DNA from: Microbacteriaceae bacterium
GTDB lineage: Bacteria > Actinomycetota > Actinomycetes > Actinomycetales > Microbacteriaceae
Assembly: GCA_014377425.1 (NCBI GenBank)
Contig: JACMPQ010000090.1
Location: forward strand, 1 to 58,956
Direction: 5' to 3'
DNA: 58,956 nt
The notes under the pieces were generated by a model, which saw only the letters and a list, made by a program, of their open reading frames with translations, did not search any database and was not told the DNA's origin. Positions 8,454 through 16,253 of the stretch are shown piece after piece (the stretch's first letter is position 1; every line of letters begins with the position of its first letter). Position numbers and translations under genes: made by a program.

Positions 8454-10481
8454 TCATTGAATTCGTTCTGGGCTCGGAGGTTCATAGCCGGTGAATGTCA
8501 TAGCGCCAATGAGAACCCCGAGCACGACGAGGTTGTAAACGGCCCACCCCAGATTCAGCCAAGTCAGCACGGGGTCGGCTCCGCCAGCGAACAGATGAAC
8601 CAGCCCGACCGCCATCGCAATCACCAGCGCGACTGCCACCGCGATCTGTGGCCGAATTAGATGCCACTGTGGACCGGCCGATTCCTGGCGGGTTTTTGGC
8701 GTCACCGCAAAATTTAATGGGGTGCGAAACAGCACGCTTTCGAGCGCCGAGGTGCACGCTCGGATCCACACCGGAAAGAGGGCGAGGCTGAATCGCTGAC
8801 TACGCCAAGTGGGTATTCCGCGGGCAGCGAAGAGAAATAGCAGCTGATTCACCACCATGAATGGGAGAAACCGCGCACAAAATTCCCATCCACTGACGGC
8901 CACGGGAAGAATCCCGAACATCAGGAAGATGATGGGGGCTGAAAAATAAACCACTGCAGCGAAACCGCTGAGATAGCTCCACATGGTGGCGAAGTACATG
9001 AGGCGCTGGGCGAAAGTCATCCCGCGCTGAGACAGTGGATTCTCCCGAAAAAATACCTGCATAGTTCCCTGACCCCAGCGCAGACGCTGCGTCAACATCG
9101 TTCCGGCGTCCTCTGGAGCCAAACCATCTGCCAAAAGCGTGTTGTGATAGATACTTCTCCAGCCCAACCCGTGAAGTCGCATGCTCGTGGCCATGTCCTC
9201 CGTAACGGAGATTGTGGCTAGAGGCATTACCGGCTGTGCCTCATCTGGCCGGTCGATCTCCACCAGTCGAAGCGCAGCGTGCACCGATTCAAGCGCGACA
9301 AGCGGCGATAGCTGGCGGCTTGAGAACACCCTGATGGCAGACTCTGCGAGGTACGCGCTCGGATCGTAGCGATTGGGGGGGGCGGCGTCCTGGTCATCCG
9401 GCAACTGGTGCAGTTGGCCGATGACGTCGTTGATGGCCGCAAAATCGTCGGCGACGATGAGCTGCCCAGCCAAGTCGATACGGTGGTGGAGGTCGAAGGT
9501 GATTTCGGCCAATGGTAACCGGCCGACAGCGAGGTGTCTGCGGGCGGCGGCGAGCGCCTTCCCTACCTCGCGCAGTGCTTGGGCTACGCGAGGATCGCGG
9601 GTTTTATAGTGCAGGCGAAACGCTTTGACCGCTTCCTGCGCGCCGACCAAGGCCGACCCGAGGTTGGATTCGACGCTTTTGACGTAGTCGGCGATACCCA
9701 ATTGCAGCAGGGCCTCGCGTCGCAGGATCGCGTTAGAACCGCAGAAGTAGGCCGCATTCCAGCCATCCTTGCCCTGCTGAATTGGTCCATAAAATAGGTC
9801 CGCCCTGCTGCCCAAAGGGTCTCCGGGTGCCACGTTGCTAAAGACCTGCGGGGTTTGACACAGAGCAATCCGCTCGTCGACAAAATAGCCAAGGGTGTCG
9901 TCCAAAATCTGCGGTCGTGGGATTTGATCGGCATCGAGAATGAGCACAAACTCGCCGTCGGTGTGCATCAGCGCATTGTTGATGTTTCCCGCCTTTGCAT
10001 GCCGCGGCCGGTTCACCCACTCACTACCGCGCGCGAGATATCCCACACCCAGGTGCGCCGCGATCTTCGCCATCCCGGCGCGGGCGCCATCATCGAGAAT
10101 CCAGGTCGAGTGCGGGTAGGTCACGTCGCGAGCCGCCCGGGCCGTTCGCATCACCAGTTCGTAGGGCTCGTCGTACGTGGCAATAAAAATATCTACGGTG
10201 CGACCCGCAGGGGCCGCGGGAGGAGCCGGACGAATAACCGACATCCACATTGTCATTCCGAACAGGAACACGTCGATCAAGCTGTAGCTCTCCGCGACGA
10301 CGAGAGGAATTGATATCCACCATTGGCCCCAGTTGAGGGTGAACATCCAGCGCCAAAAAATGTAATTTATTCCGAGCCCCACGGTGAGGGTGACGAGTAT
10401 TCGGATGAGGGTCAACCGGCTGAACGGTGGGCGCGAACGATCTCCCGCTTGCTGGCTCGCAGCCACGTATACGGGCTTCAT
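8454..10481 (-). CDS. Processive family 2 glycosyltransferase, cellulose-synthase-like
   Basis: 675 residues from the ATG at 10481, chosen over a GTG at 10487 because GGGGAG sits 5 bp before it. Two N-terminal membrane spans (25-75) precede the GT2 domain with D104 (ATYDEP), DADQ at 183-186, TED at 427-429 and QRLRW at 465-469, i.e. the D, DxD, TED, QxxRW set of cellulose and hyaluronan synthases. Four or more spans follow (about 485-550 and 615-670). No PilZ domain is present. A mainly helical insert of about 155 residues (262-423) separates the RREAL acceptor region from TED, where typical enzymes have about 10-15 residues. The polymer made is unknown. Confidence 0.9.
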   Translation of the reverse strand: MKPVYVAASQQAGDRSRPPFSRLTLIRILVTLTVGLGINYIFWRWMFTLNWGQWWISIPLVVAESYSLIDVFLFGMTMWMSVIRPAPPAAPAGRTVDIFIATYDEPYELVMRTARAARDVTYPHSTWILDDGARAGMAKIAAHLGVGYLARGSEWVNRPRHAKAGNINNALMHTDGEFVLILDADQIPRPQILDDTLGYFVDERIALCQTPQVFSNVAPGDPLGSRADLFYGPIQQGKDGWNAAYFCGSNAILRREALLQLGIADYVKSVESNLGSALVGAQEAVKAFRLHYKTRDPRVAQALREVGKALAAARRHLAVGRLPLAEITFDLHHRIDLAGQLIVADDFAAINDVIGQLHQLPDDQDAAPPNRYDPSAYLAESAIRVFSSRQLSPLVALESVHAALRLVEIDRPDEAQPVMPLATISVTEDMATSMRLHGLGWRSIYHNTLLADGLAPEDAGTMLTQRLRWGQGTMQVFFRENPLSQRGMTFAQRLMYFATMWSYLSGFAAVVYFSAPIIFLMFGILPVAVSGWEFCARFLPFMVVNQLLFLFAARGIPTWRSQRFSLALFPVWIRACTSALESVLFRTPLNFAVTPKTRQESAGPQWHLIRPQIAVAVALVIAMAVGLVHLFAGGADPVLTWLNLGWAVYNLVVLGVLIGAMTFTGYEPPSPERIQ

Positions 10482-10576
10482 GAGCACTCCCCTCCCACAT
10501 TCAGCACAGTAAAAATGACGCAGATCGAGTTATTCCACGGCTCGTTGAGCACTGAACCTATAGCTAATTCACCGTG

Positions 10577-10591
10577 TTGCTCGGGGAGCAA
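10577..10591. promoter_or_regulatory. Inverted repeat in the divergent GT2 / MarP promoter region
   Basis: TTGCTC-ggg-GAGCAA is a perfect 6-3-6 inverted repeat about 95 bp upstream of the GT2 start. A second perfect 12-bp palindrome (tcgccgcggcga, 10670-10681) lies about 33 bp before the MarP-like start. Both could be operators; this is an inference from symmetry and position only. Confidence 0.35.
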
Positions 10592-10713
10592 TTCTCGATT
10601 TTGAAGGCATCCCGTATGATTCAGCCACTCGGTCCTTTCCCTCAGGAGCTGGCGATCACTCGGATTGCATCGCCGCGGCGAAATTTTTCGGTGTCGATCT
10701 ATTCGGAGTTTGT

Positions 10714-11895
10714 GTGATTCAGTCCTGGCAGCTCGACCTCGTTCTGGCGCTGCTAATTCTCACCAGCGTTGGTTTTGGGCTTCGCAGTGGACTCGTGCGC
10801 AGCGTGTTTTCACTGGCGGGGGGCTTCCTCGGTGTGGTTGTCGCCGTCTTTACGGTGCCACTGATATCGAGCTGGATTACAACTGCGCAGTGGCGGGTGC
10901 CTGCGTCGCTGGCAACCTCGGCACTCTTGGTGTTAGGCGGCGTCACCCTTGGTACGCGTGTCGGGCTTTCGCTGCGCCACCGCCTCGATAAAACGTCGCT
11001 AAAACTCATTGATCGCACCCTCGGAGGCGTGTTCAGCGGTGTCGCTGTCGCGCTCATAGTTGCGACGTTGAGTGCCGGGATCACGGCGATCGGTGCGCCT
11101 GCGCTCTCGCAACCGATTGCATCATCCGGTGTTCTACGCACAATAAACGACCTCACACCGAGCACCGTGCGGCTCTGGATTGCCCAACTGCGTTTCGCCG
11201 CCATTGGCAAGGATCTCCCCTCCCTGGCGGATGTTCTTCCTGGACGACCGGCGGTGATTCCGCCCGACGCCATTGACAGCCCGGCTCTCGCCAAAGCAGC
11301 TCTCTCGGTGGTGAAAATTACCGGAAATGCCTACGCTTGCGGGCAAAATCAGTCGGGAAGCGGCTTTGTGGTCGCGCCCAATCGCATCCTAACCAACGCC
11401 CACGTTGTTGCCGGGGTGCAACAGCCGGTCGTCGAATCAGCACGCGACGGCGCCCGAACCGGTGAGGTCGTTTTTTTCGATCCGGTGGGGGATGTCGCAA
11501 TCATCGCGGTACGCGATCTACCGACACGCGCCCTCGCCCTTGGATCGGTGCTGGCCGCGGGCGCCACGGCCGTGGTCAATGGGTATCCACTCGGCGGGCC
11601 GTTCAGCTCGCACCCGGCGAGCGTGGTGTCGGTCGGTGTTCTTCGCGTTCCGGACATTCAGGGAAATAACCCCAGACCCCGTCACGTGTATACCCTGGCC
11701 GCGAAGGTTCAGCAGGGCGAGTCGGGAGGCCCGCTTCTCAACGCCGCGGGGCAAATTGCCGGCGTGGTCTTTGCAAAGGGCGCCAACTCACCGGACGTTG
11801 GCTTCGCCACTACGGCCGAGGATATTGCCCCGGTGATCGCGAGTTCGCCGACCCTGCGCAAAGAGGTGTCATCGGGAGGATGCACGGTTGGCTGA
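10714..11895 (+). CDS. MarP-like membrane serine protease (CvpA + trypsin-like)
   Basis: 393 residues, GTG start. Residues 1-130 carry four hydrophobic spans of the CvpA (colicin V production) type. A trypsin-like domain spans about 195-390, with His230 in LTNAHVVAG, Asp260 in DPVGDVAII and Ser337 in QQGESGGPLL. Cys209 and Cys390 sit where Mycobacterium tuberculosis MarP has its disulfide, so an extracytoplasmic oxidised protease is likely. MarP is needed for acid and oxidative stress survival in mycobacteria; the role here is inferred from homology. Confidence 0.93.
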   Translation: MIQSWQLDLVLALLILTSVGFGLRSGLVRSVFSLAGGFLGVVVAVFTVPLISSWITTAQWRVPASLATSALLVLGGVTLGTRVGLSLRHRLDKTSLKLIDRTLGGVFSGVAVALIVATLSAGITAIGAPALSQPIASSGVLRTINDLTPSTVRLWIAQLRFAAIGKDLPSLADVLPGRPAVIPPDAIDSPALAKAALSVVKITGNAYACGQNQSGSGFVVAPNRILTNAHVVAGVQQPVVESARDGARTGEVVFFDPVGDVAIIAVRDLPTRALALGSVLAAGATAVVNGYPLGGPFSSHPASVVSVGVLRVPDIQGNNPRPRHVYTLAAKVQQGESGGPLLNAAGQIAGVVFAKGANSPDVGFATTAEDIAPVIASSPTLRKEVSSGGCTVG

Positions 11896-11976
11896 CTGGC
11901 GCCCCCGAGCCGCAGTCAGGGGTGTTGAATTGCCCTGTGTCATCAGAGGTGGCGCTCGAACGAACAAGGAGTTCAC

Positions 11977-12765
11977 GTGAACGAGGGCCTGCTGAGCGTG
12001 GTGTCGAGGCCGATTGCCCTAATCACGGGCGCTACCTCGGGAATCGGTGCGGAATTCAGCCGTCAACTGGCTCGCAGCGGCCATGATCTCGTGTTGGTCG
12101 CCCGCGATCCCTTTCGATTGGAATGCGTCGCTTCGCAACTGCGCGTCGAGTTTTCGGTTCGGGTCGAAATAATCGTGGCGGACCTTACTCAAATCACCGG
12201 GTTAGCTCTAGTGGAAGATCGCGTGTGCTCCGCGAAGCAGCCCATCGATGTGTTGGTAAACAACGCTGGCCTCGGACTCCGGCTTCCGTTTGACGAGAAC
12301 ACCATTGATGACGAGCAGGGGCTCTTAGATCTGATGGTCACCGTTCCGATGCGACTGACCCACGCCGCGCTGTCACAGATGGTTCAACGCCAAAGCGGCA
12401 CCATCATCAATGTTGCCAGCATTGCCGCTTTCATCCCCCGCGGGACCTACGGTGCAGCCAAGGCCTGGTTAGTGAGTTTTAGCCGGTGGGCGAACCTCCA
12501 CTACCGCGACCGCGGAATTACCGTAACCGCAGTCGCCCCCGGGTTCGTTCGCACCGAATTCCACCAGCGGATGGGGGTCACAACCACGGAGATCCCCAAT
12601 TTTCTCTGGCTGAGTACCGCACCCATGGTGCGCGATGCCCTGCGAGATGTTGCCCGGGGCCGAGCGGTATCGATCCCCAGCGTGCGCTACAAAATGTTTA
12701 TCCTCGTAGCCCGGCTTCTGCCAGACCGACTACTGCACTCACGCGAAGTGTTCGCCAATCAGTAG
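11977..12765 (+). CDS. Short-chain dehydrogenase/reductase
   Basis: 262 residues from a GTG that follows AAGGAG at good spacing. The cofactor motif GATSGIGAEF is at about residue 14, NNAGLG at about 90, and the catalytic Ser and YGAAK in the segment NVASIAAFIPRGTYGAAK. An NAD(P)-dependent oxidoreductase of unknown substrate; the form resembles DltE/acyl-CoA reductase-like SDRs. Confidence 0.9.
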   Translation: MNEGLLSVVSRPIALITGATSGIGAEFSRQLARSGHDLVLVARDPFRLECVASQLRVEFSVRVEIIVADLTQITGLALVEDRVCSAKQPIDVLVNNAGLGLRLPFDENTIDDEQGLLDLMVTVPMRLTHAALSQMVQRQSGTIINVASIAAFIPRGTYGAAKAWLVSFSRWANLHYRDRGITVTAVAPGFVRTEFHQRMGVTTTEIPNFLWLSTAPMVRDALRDVARGRAVSIPSVRYKMFILVARLLPDRLLHSREVFANQ

Positions 12766-13049
12766 CCACGAATGAAGCCCCCGCCCCCGCGGACCGGTCG
12801 GTCAACAGCCCGGTGAAAGATTGTTGGCTAAGGTCCGCGACGACGGTGGCCGCTCAGCGGGCTACCCTACCCACCAATTTATGCCTTCGTCACTCGTGGA
12901 GGCAAGAGAGATGGGGACGGAGAGTGCTGGAGCCCGGTCAGGCGCGTTCGAGGCAATTGTCGCGAGTGCCAGAATGGAACGGCCGCGACCGACGGCCCTA
13001 GGAACAGCCGGCCCCTCACGGTCGTGCACCGCAGGAGAGGCTCTCATCC

Positions 13050-13736
13050 ATGACCATCATTGCTGCCGCCGACGGGTCGGCACTCGGTAACCCCGGCCCG
13101 GCCGGCTGGGCTTGGTACGTCAACGACGGCTGCTGGGCGGCAGGCGGATGGAAACACGCCACCAATAATCAGGGGGAGCTGACGGCGGTACTGGAATTTT
13201 TTCGGTCCACTGCCCACCTCAGCGAAGACGTGCTGCTGCTCTGCGACAGCCAATACGTGATCAATTCGGTGACCAAATGGATGCCGGGCTGGAAGAAGAA
13301 GGGTTGGCGCAAGAGCGACGGGAAACCGGTTCTGAACCTCGAACTGCTGCAGGAGATTGATGAGGCCATCGTGGGGCGCAACTACCGCTTCGAGTGGGTT
13401 AGGGGTCACACCAATCATCCGCTGAATGAAGCCGCCGACACGCGTGCCCGGGCGGTTTCCGAGGCCTACCAACGAGGTGCGGCAATTCCGGCCGGACCGG
13501 GATGGTTTCGCTCCGGGCAAACTCGGGCCGCATTGGCGCCGATTCCCAAGCCCGAGCCGAATCAGCCCGAGCCGAATCAGCCCGAGCCGTTTCAACCTGA
13601 ACTGTTTAGCCTCGATGCTCCCCTCGAACTCATTGACGTCACCGTTGCCCTCAGCGCAGATGTGCACGCTCGGTTGCTGGAGCGCGCGAAGAACCGCGGA
13701 ATCAGCGTGGAGGACGCGCTACGCGACCTGATCTAA
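13050..13736 (+). CDS. rnhA: Ribonuclease HI with long C-terminal extension
   Basis: 228 residues; a good AGGAGAGG ribosome site precedes the ATG. The RNase HI domain fills residues 1-145 with D8 (ADGS), E43 (GELTAVLE), D66 (CDSQYV) and the WVRGHTNHPLNEAAD segment carrying the catalytic His and last Asp. It removes RNA from RNA-DNA hybrids. Beyond it are a Pro/Glu linker with three 15-bp units (PEPNQ) and a last 40 residues (VALSADVHARLLERAKNRG and on) that look like a ribbon-helix-helix or antitoxin-type N-terminal motif. The tail is unusual for RNase HI. Confidence 0.92.
   Translation: MTIIAAADGSALGNPGPAGWAWYVNDGCWAAGGWKHATNNQGELTAVLEFFRSTAHLSEDVLLLCDSQYVINSVTKWMPGWKKKGWRKSDGKPVLNLELLQEIDEAIVGRNYRFEWVRGHTNHPLNEAADTRARAVSEAYQRGAAIPAGPGWFRSGQTRAALAPIPKPEPNQPEPNQPEPFQPELFSLDAPLELIDVTVALSADVHARLLERAKNRGISVEDALRDLI
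13551..13610 (+). repeat. 15-bp tandem repeat in the RNase HI linker
   Basis: cccgagccgaatcag occurs at 13551-13565 and 13566-13580, with diverged copies at 13581-13595 and 13596-13610. Units code PEPNQ and remain in frame. Confidence 0.88.
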
Positions 13737-13739
13737 CCG

Positions 13740-14507
13740 CTAGCCCAAGGTGCGCCGGAGAAAGGCAAGGGTCTGTTCCCACGCCACTGTCGCAACTTCG
13801 GCGTTGTAGGTCACCGGGTTGGTGTCATTGAAAAACGCGTGGCCTACGCCGGAAAACACGGTCGGCGTGAAATTCACCCCGGCCGCGGCCATCTGAGCGG
13901 TAAGCGTCGGCAGGGCGTCGATCAGCGTGCTGTCGCCGTCGCCGTAGAAGGCGAGAATTGGGCATCCGATTCCGGCGATCGCGGCTTCGTTCGGGGCCGA
14001 ACCGTAAAACGGAACGGCGGCCCGAATGCGGGCATCGGCCGCGGCGAGGGCGAAGGAATGTGAGCCCCCGAAGCAGAACCCGACCACGGCGATGCGGCCA
14101 TCCACCACGGGCCGAGCCACGAGTTCGTCAACGGTTCGACGCAATGACGCGAGAGCCCAGGCGGAGTACTCCGGCGTCGTGAGCGGAGCCAGGGCATCTC
14201 GAAGCCGAGGCTGGCCGGCACTGCGCACCGCCGGGTCAGCGTTAAACATGATCTCCTGCAACTCGAGCCCGATATTAGCTTCGATGCCAATCTCGCTCAG
14301 CAGGTCGGGGGCAATGGCGAGATAGCCCTCGGCAGCGAACCGGTCGGCAATGCCGGTGATGTGCTCCACAAGCCCCCAAATCTCGTGAATGACCACGACC
14401 GCTCCCCTAACCTCGCCCCGCGGTTCGGCAACATACGCCGAGAAGGTGGAGCCATCGGTGTTGGTGACGAGGTGGATGGATGCGATGCGATCGCGGAGGT
14501 CAGACAT
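13740..14507 (-). CDS. Dienelactone hydrolase family protein
   Basis: I start at ATG 14507 (MSDLRDRIASIHLV), giving 255 residues. The frame is open much further upstream but that part overlaps the desaturase gene and is Arg/Pro-rich noise. The alpha/beta-hydrolase triad is visible: Cys in GFCFGGSH (the nucleophile in dienelactone hydrolases), Asp in FYGDGDSTL and His in FSGVGHAFFND. Full length for the family (about 240-260). Cytoplasmic; the real substrate is uncertain, as most homologues act outside chloroaromatic degradation. Its end lies 3 bp from the convergent rnhA stop. Confidence 0.9.
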   Translation of the reverse strand: MSDLRDRIASIHLVTNTDGSTFSAYVAEPRGEVRGAVVVIHEIWGLVEHITGIADRFAAEGYLAIAPDLLSEIGIEANIGLELQEIMFNADPAVRSAGQPRLRDALAPLTTPEYSAWALASLRRTVDELVARPVVDGRIAVVGFCFGGSHSFALAAADARIRAAVPFYGSAPNEAAIAGIGCPILAFYGDGDSTLIDALPTLTAQMAAAGVNFTPTVFSGVGHAFFNDTNPVTYNAEVATVAWEQTLAFLRRTLG

Positions 14508-14556
14508 GATCGCGAGTGTGGCACCCCCAAATGACCGCACACCCAATTCCCATGCA

Positions 14557-16005
14557 TCAGTCGCGAGCGAGGCTGGGAACGGGGAGACCGAATTCCGCCC
14601 GCAGTGCGCTCCGCGCGGCGTAAAAACCGGCCAAACCGTGCACGCCCGGGCCGGGTGAGGTCGACGAAGAACACAGGTACACCCCTGGGGCCGGTGTGCG
14701 CCACGGGTCGGTGGACAAGATCGGCCGAGCGACGAGTTGGCCGAGACTCGGCTCCCCCGCCGCAATGTCACCGTCAACGTAGTTGGGATTCCAATCGGCC
14801 AGCTGCATGGCGGTCTGGGCGGTTGAGGCCACAACGGTGTCGCGAAATCCGGGCGCAAATCTCTCGATTTGAGCGGTGATGGCCTCGGTGCGATCCTGTC
14901 GAGATCCGGCCGGAACGTGGGTGTAGGTCCAGAGCACGTGCTTTCCCGCCGGCGCGCGAGAGGGGTCAGCGACACTCGGCTGCGACACCAAAACGTAGGG
15001 GCTCAGCGGATGACGCCCGGCGGCAACATCCGCCTCCGATGCCGCAATTTCCTGTCGCGACCCGCCCACATGCAGGGTGCCGGCCTGACGCAGCTGCTCG
15101 TTGGCCCACGGCACCGGCGCAGACAAAGCGAAATCTACCTTCGCCGCCGCGTTGCCGTAGCGAAACCGCTCCAGCGCCTTGCGATACCGCTCTGGCAGCA
15201 CACCGGCCGCAATGCGTGCCAGCGAGCGCGCACTCGTGTCGAACATCACGGCACGGGCGGGAGGCAACTCGGCGAGGCTCGTCACCTCGGTATTCGTGAA
15301 GATTTGACCGCCGTGGTCGATGAGGTCGGCCGCGAGTGCGTTGATGATGGATTGGCTGCCGCCTACCGGAATCGGCCAGCCCCGGGCGTGGGCGTGAGTT
15401 GTGAGTACGAGTCCGACCGCGGCCGTCGCGAGGCTCGGCATCCGAGAAATGGAATGGGCATAGCTTCCGACCAACATTGCCGGTGCCTCATCGTGGCGAA
15501 AGCGTAGGTTCCAGGCCGCAGAACCCTGCTCGAGAATGCGCAACCCGAGTCGGGCCACCGTGAGCGGATGCCTCGGCAGCTGCAGCACCTTCGACCCGGT
15601 GAATTGCGCCACCTCCTGTGCCCGCTCGACCAGAGGTCCGAAAAGTCTTCGCCAGGCCTGACCGTCAACGCCTAAGTCGTTGACCGTGCGGTCGAGGTCG
15701 TGCCAGGCGAGCCCGGCGCGAGCGCCATCCAGTGGATGCCCGTACGACAATTCCGGCACGACCAGATTGATTCGCTTAGCGAGCTCAAATTTCTGAAAAA
15801 ACCCCGAGGCGAGGGCCATCGGATGCACGGCAGAGCCGAGATCGTGTTTGTACCCGGGAAGGGTGAGCTCGGCAGTGCGAGCGCCCCCGCCAATGGTGGA
15901 GCCACGCTCGTAGACGCGCACCGAAAGCCCGGCTCGTGCCATTGTGACGGCGGCCGCCATACCGTTTGGGCCCGATCCCACGACGATTACGTCAACTGTA
16001 TCCAT
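14557..16005 (-). CDS. FAD-dependent phytoene-desaturase-like oxidoreductase
   Basis: 482 residues. The N-terminal dinucleotide-binding motif VIVVGSGPNGMAAAVTMARAG is followed by YERGSTIGGGARTAELTLPG and the conserved HPMALASGFF. The C-terminal end has the second FAD-binding segment PAPGVYLCSSSTSPGPGVHGLAGFYAAR. This resembles the CrtI/RetSat group of unassigned actinobacterial oxidoreductases more than true CrtI, and no carotenoid genes are nearby, so the substrate is unknown. Confidence 0.9.
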   Translation of the reverse strand: MDTVDVIVVGSGPNGMAAAVTMARAGLSVRVYERGSTIGGGARTAELTLPGYKHDLGSAVHPMALASGFFQKFELAKRINLVVPELSYGHPLDGARAGLAWHDLDRTVNDLGVDGQAWRRLFGPLVERAQEVAQFTGSKVLQLPRHPLTVARLGLRILEQGSAAWNLRFRHDEAPAMLVGSYAHSISRMPSLATAAVGLVLTTHAHARGWPIPVGGSQSIINALAADLIDHGGQIFTNTEVTSLAELPPARAVMFDTSARSLARIAAGVLPERYRKALERFRYGNAAAKVDFALSAPVPWANEQLRQAGTLHVGGSRQEIAASEADVAAGRHPLSPYVLVSQPSVADPSRAPAGKHVLWTYTHVPAGSRQDRTEAITAQIERFAPGFRDTVVASTAQTAMQLADWNPNYVDGDIAAGEPSLGQLVARPILSTDPWRTPAPGVYLCSSSTSPGPGVHGLAGFYAARSALRAEFGLPVPSLARD

Positions 16006-16083
16006 TGAGCCAGTGTTGCATTGACCTGTTACGCGGCAGCCGAGCTATCGGATTTTGCGGTCTACCGGTCTGCCGTGAATTCA

Positions 16084-16118
16084 CGAAGGACCGGTGCCCC
16101 CCGGCAACCGGTCCTTCG
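16084..16118. terminator. Perfect 12-bp hairpin, possible terminator
   Basis: CGAAGGACCGGT (16084-16095) pairs with ACCGGTCCTTCG (16107-16118) around an 11-base loop. It lies between the HelR gene and the desaturase, both minus. There is only a short T run and it is on the plus side, so an intrinsic terminator is not certain. An overlapping CGTGAATTCACG palindrome lies at its left. Confidence 0.5.
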
Positions 16119-16253
16119 TTTCGAAACATCCTCTACTGCCGTTCGATTCACCATCCCCTCCGGTGGCTTCACGCCTTCAGTATGAACTATTGAGCATCTC
16201 TTGCAATACACCCCACAAGTGGGTGCATTGCTCAGATTTGGGCGGGCGTCCGT

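Noticed and set aside
13044-13667. A 207-codon minus-strand frame opposite rnhA
   Set aside because: It is the complementary shadow of a clear RNase HI gene with GC-biased codons.
13740-14975. Long frame of the dienelactone hydrolase gene (411 codons)
   Set aside because: The added N-terminal part overlaps the desaturase gene and is Arg/Pro-rich; the family starts near ATG 14507.
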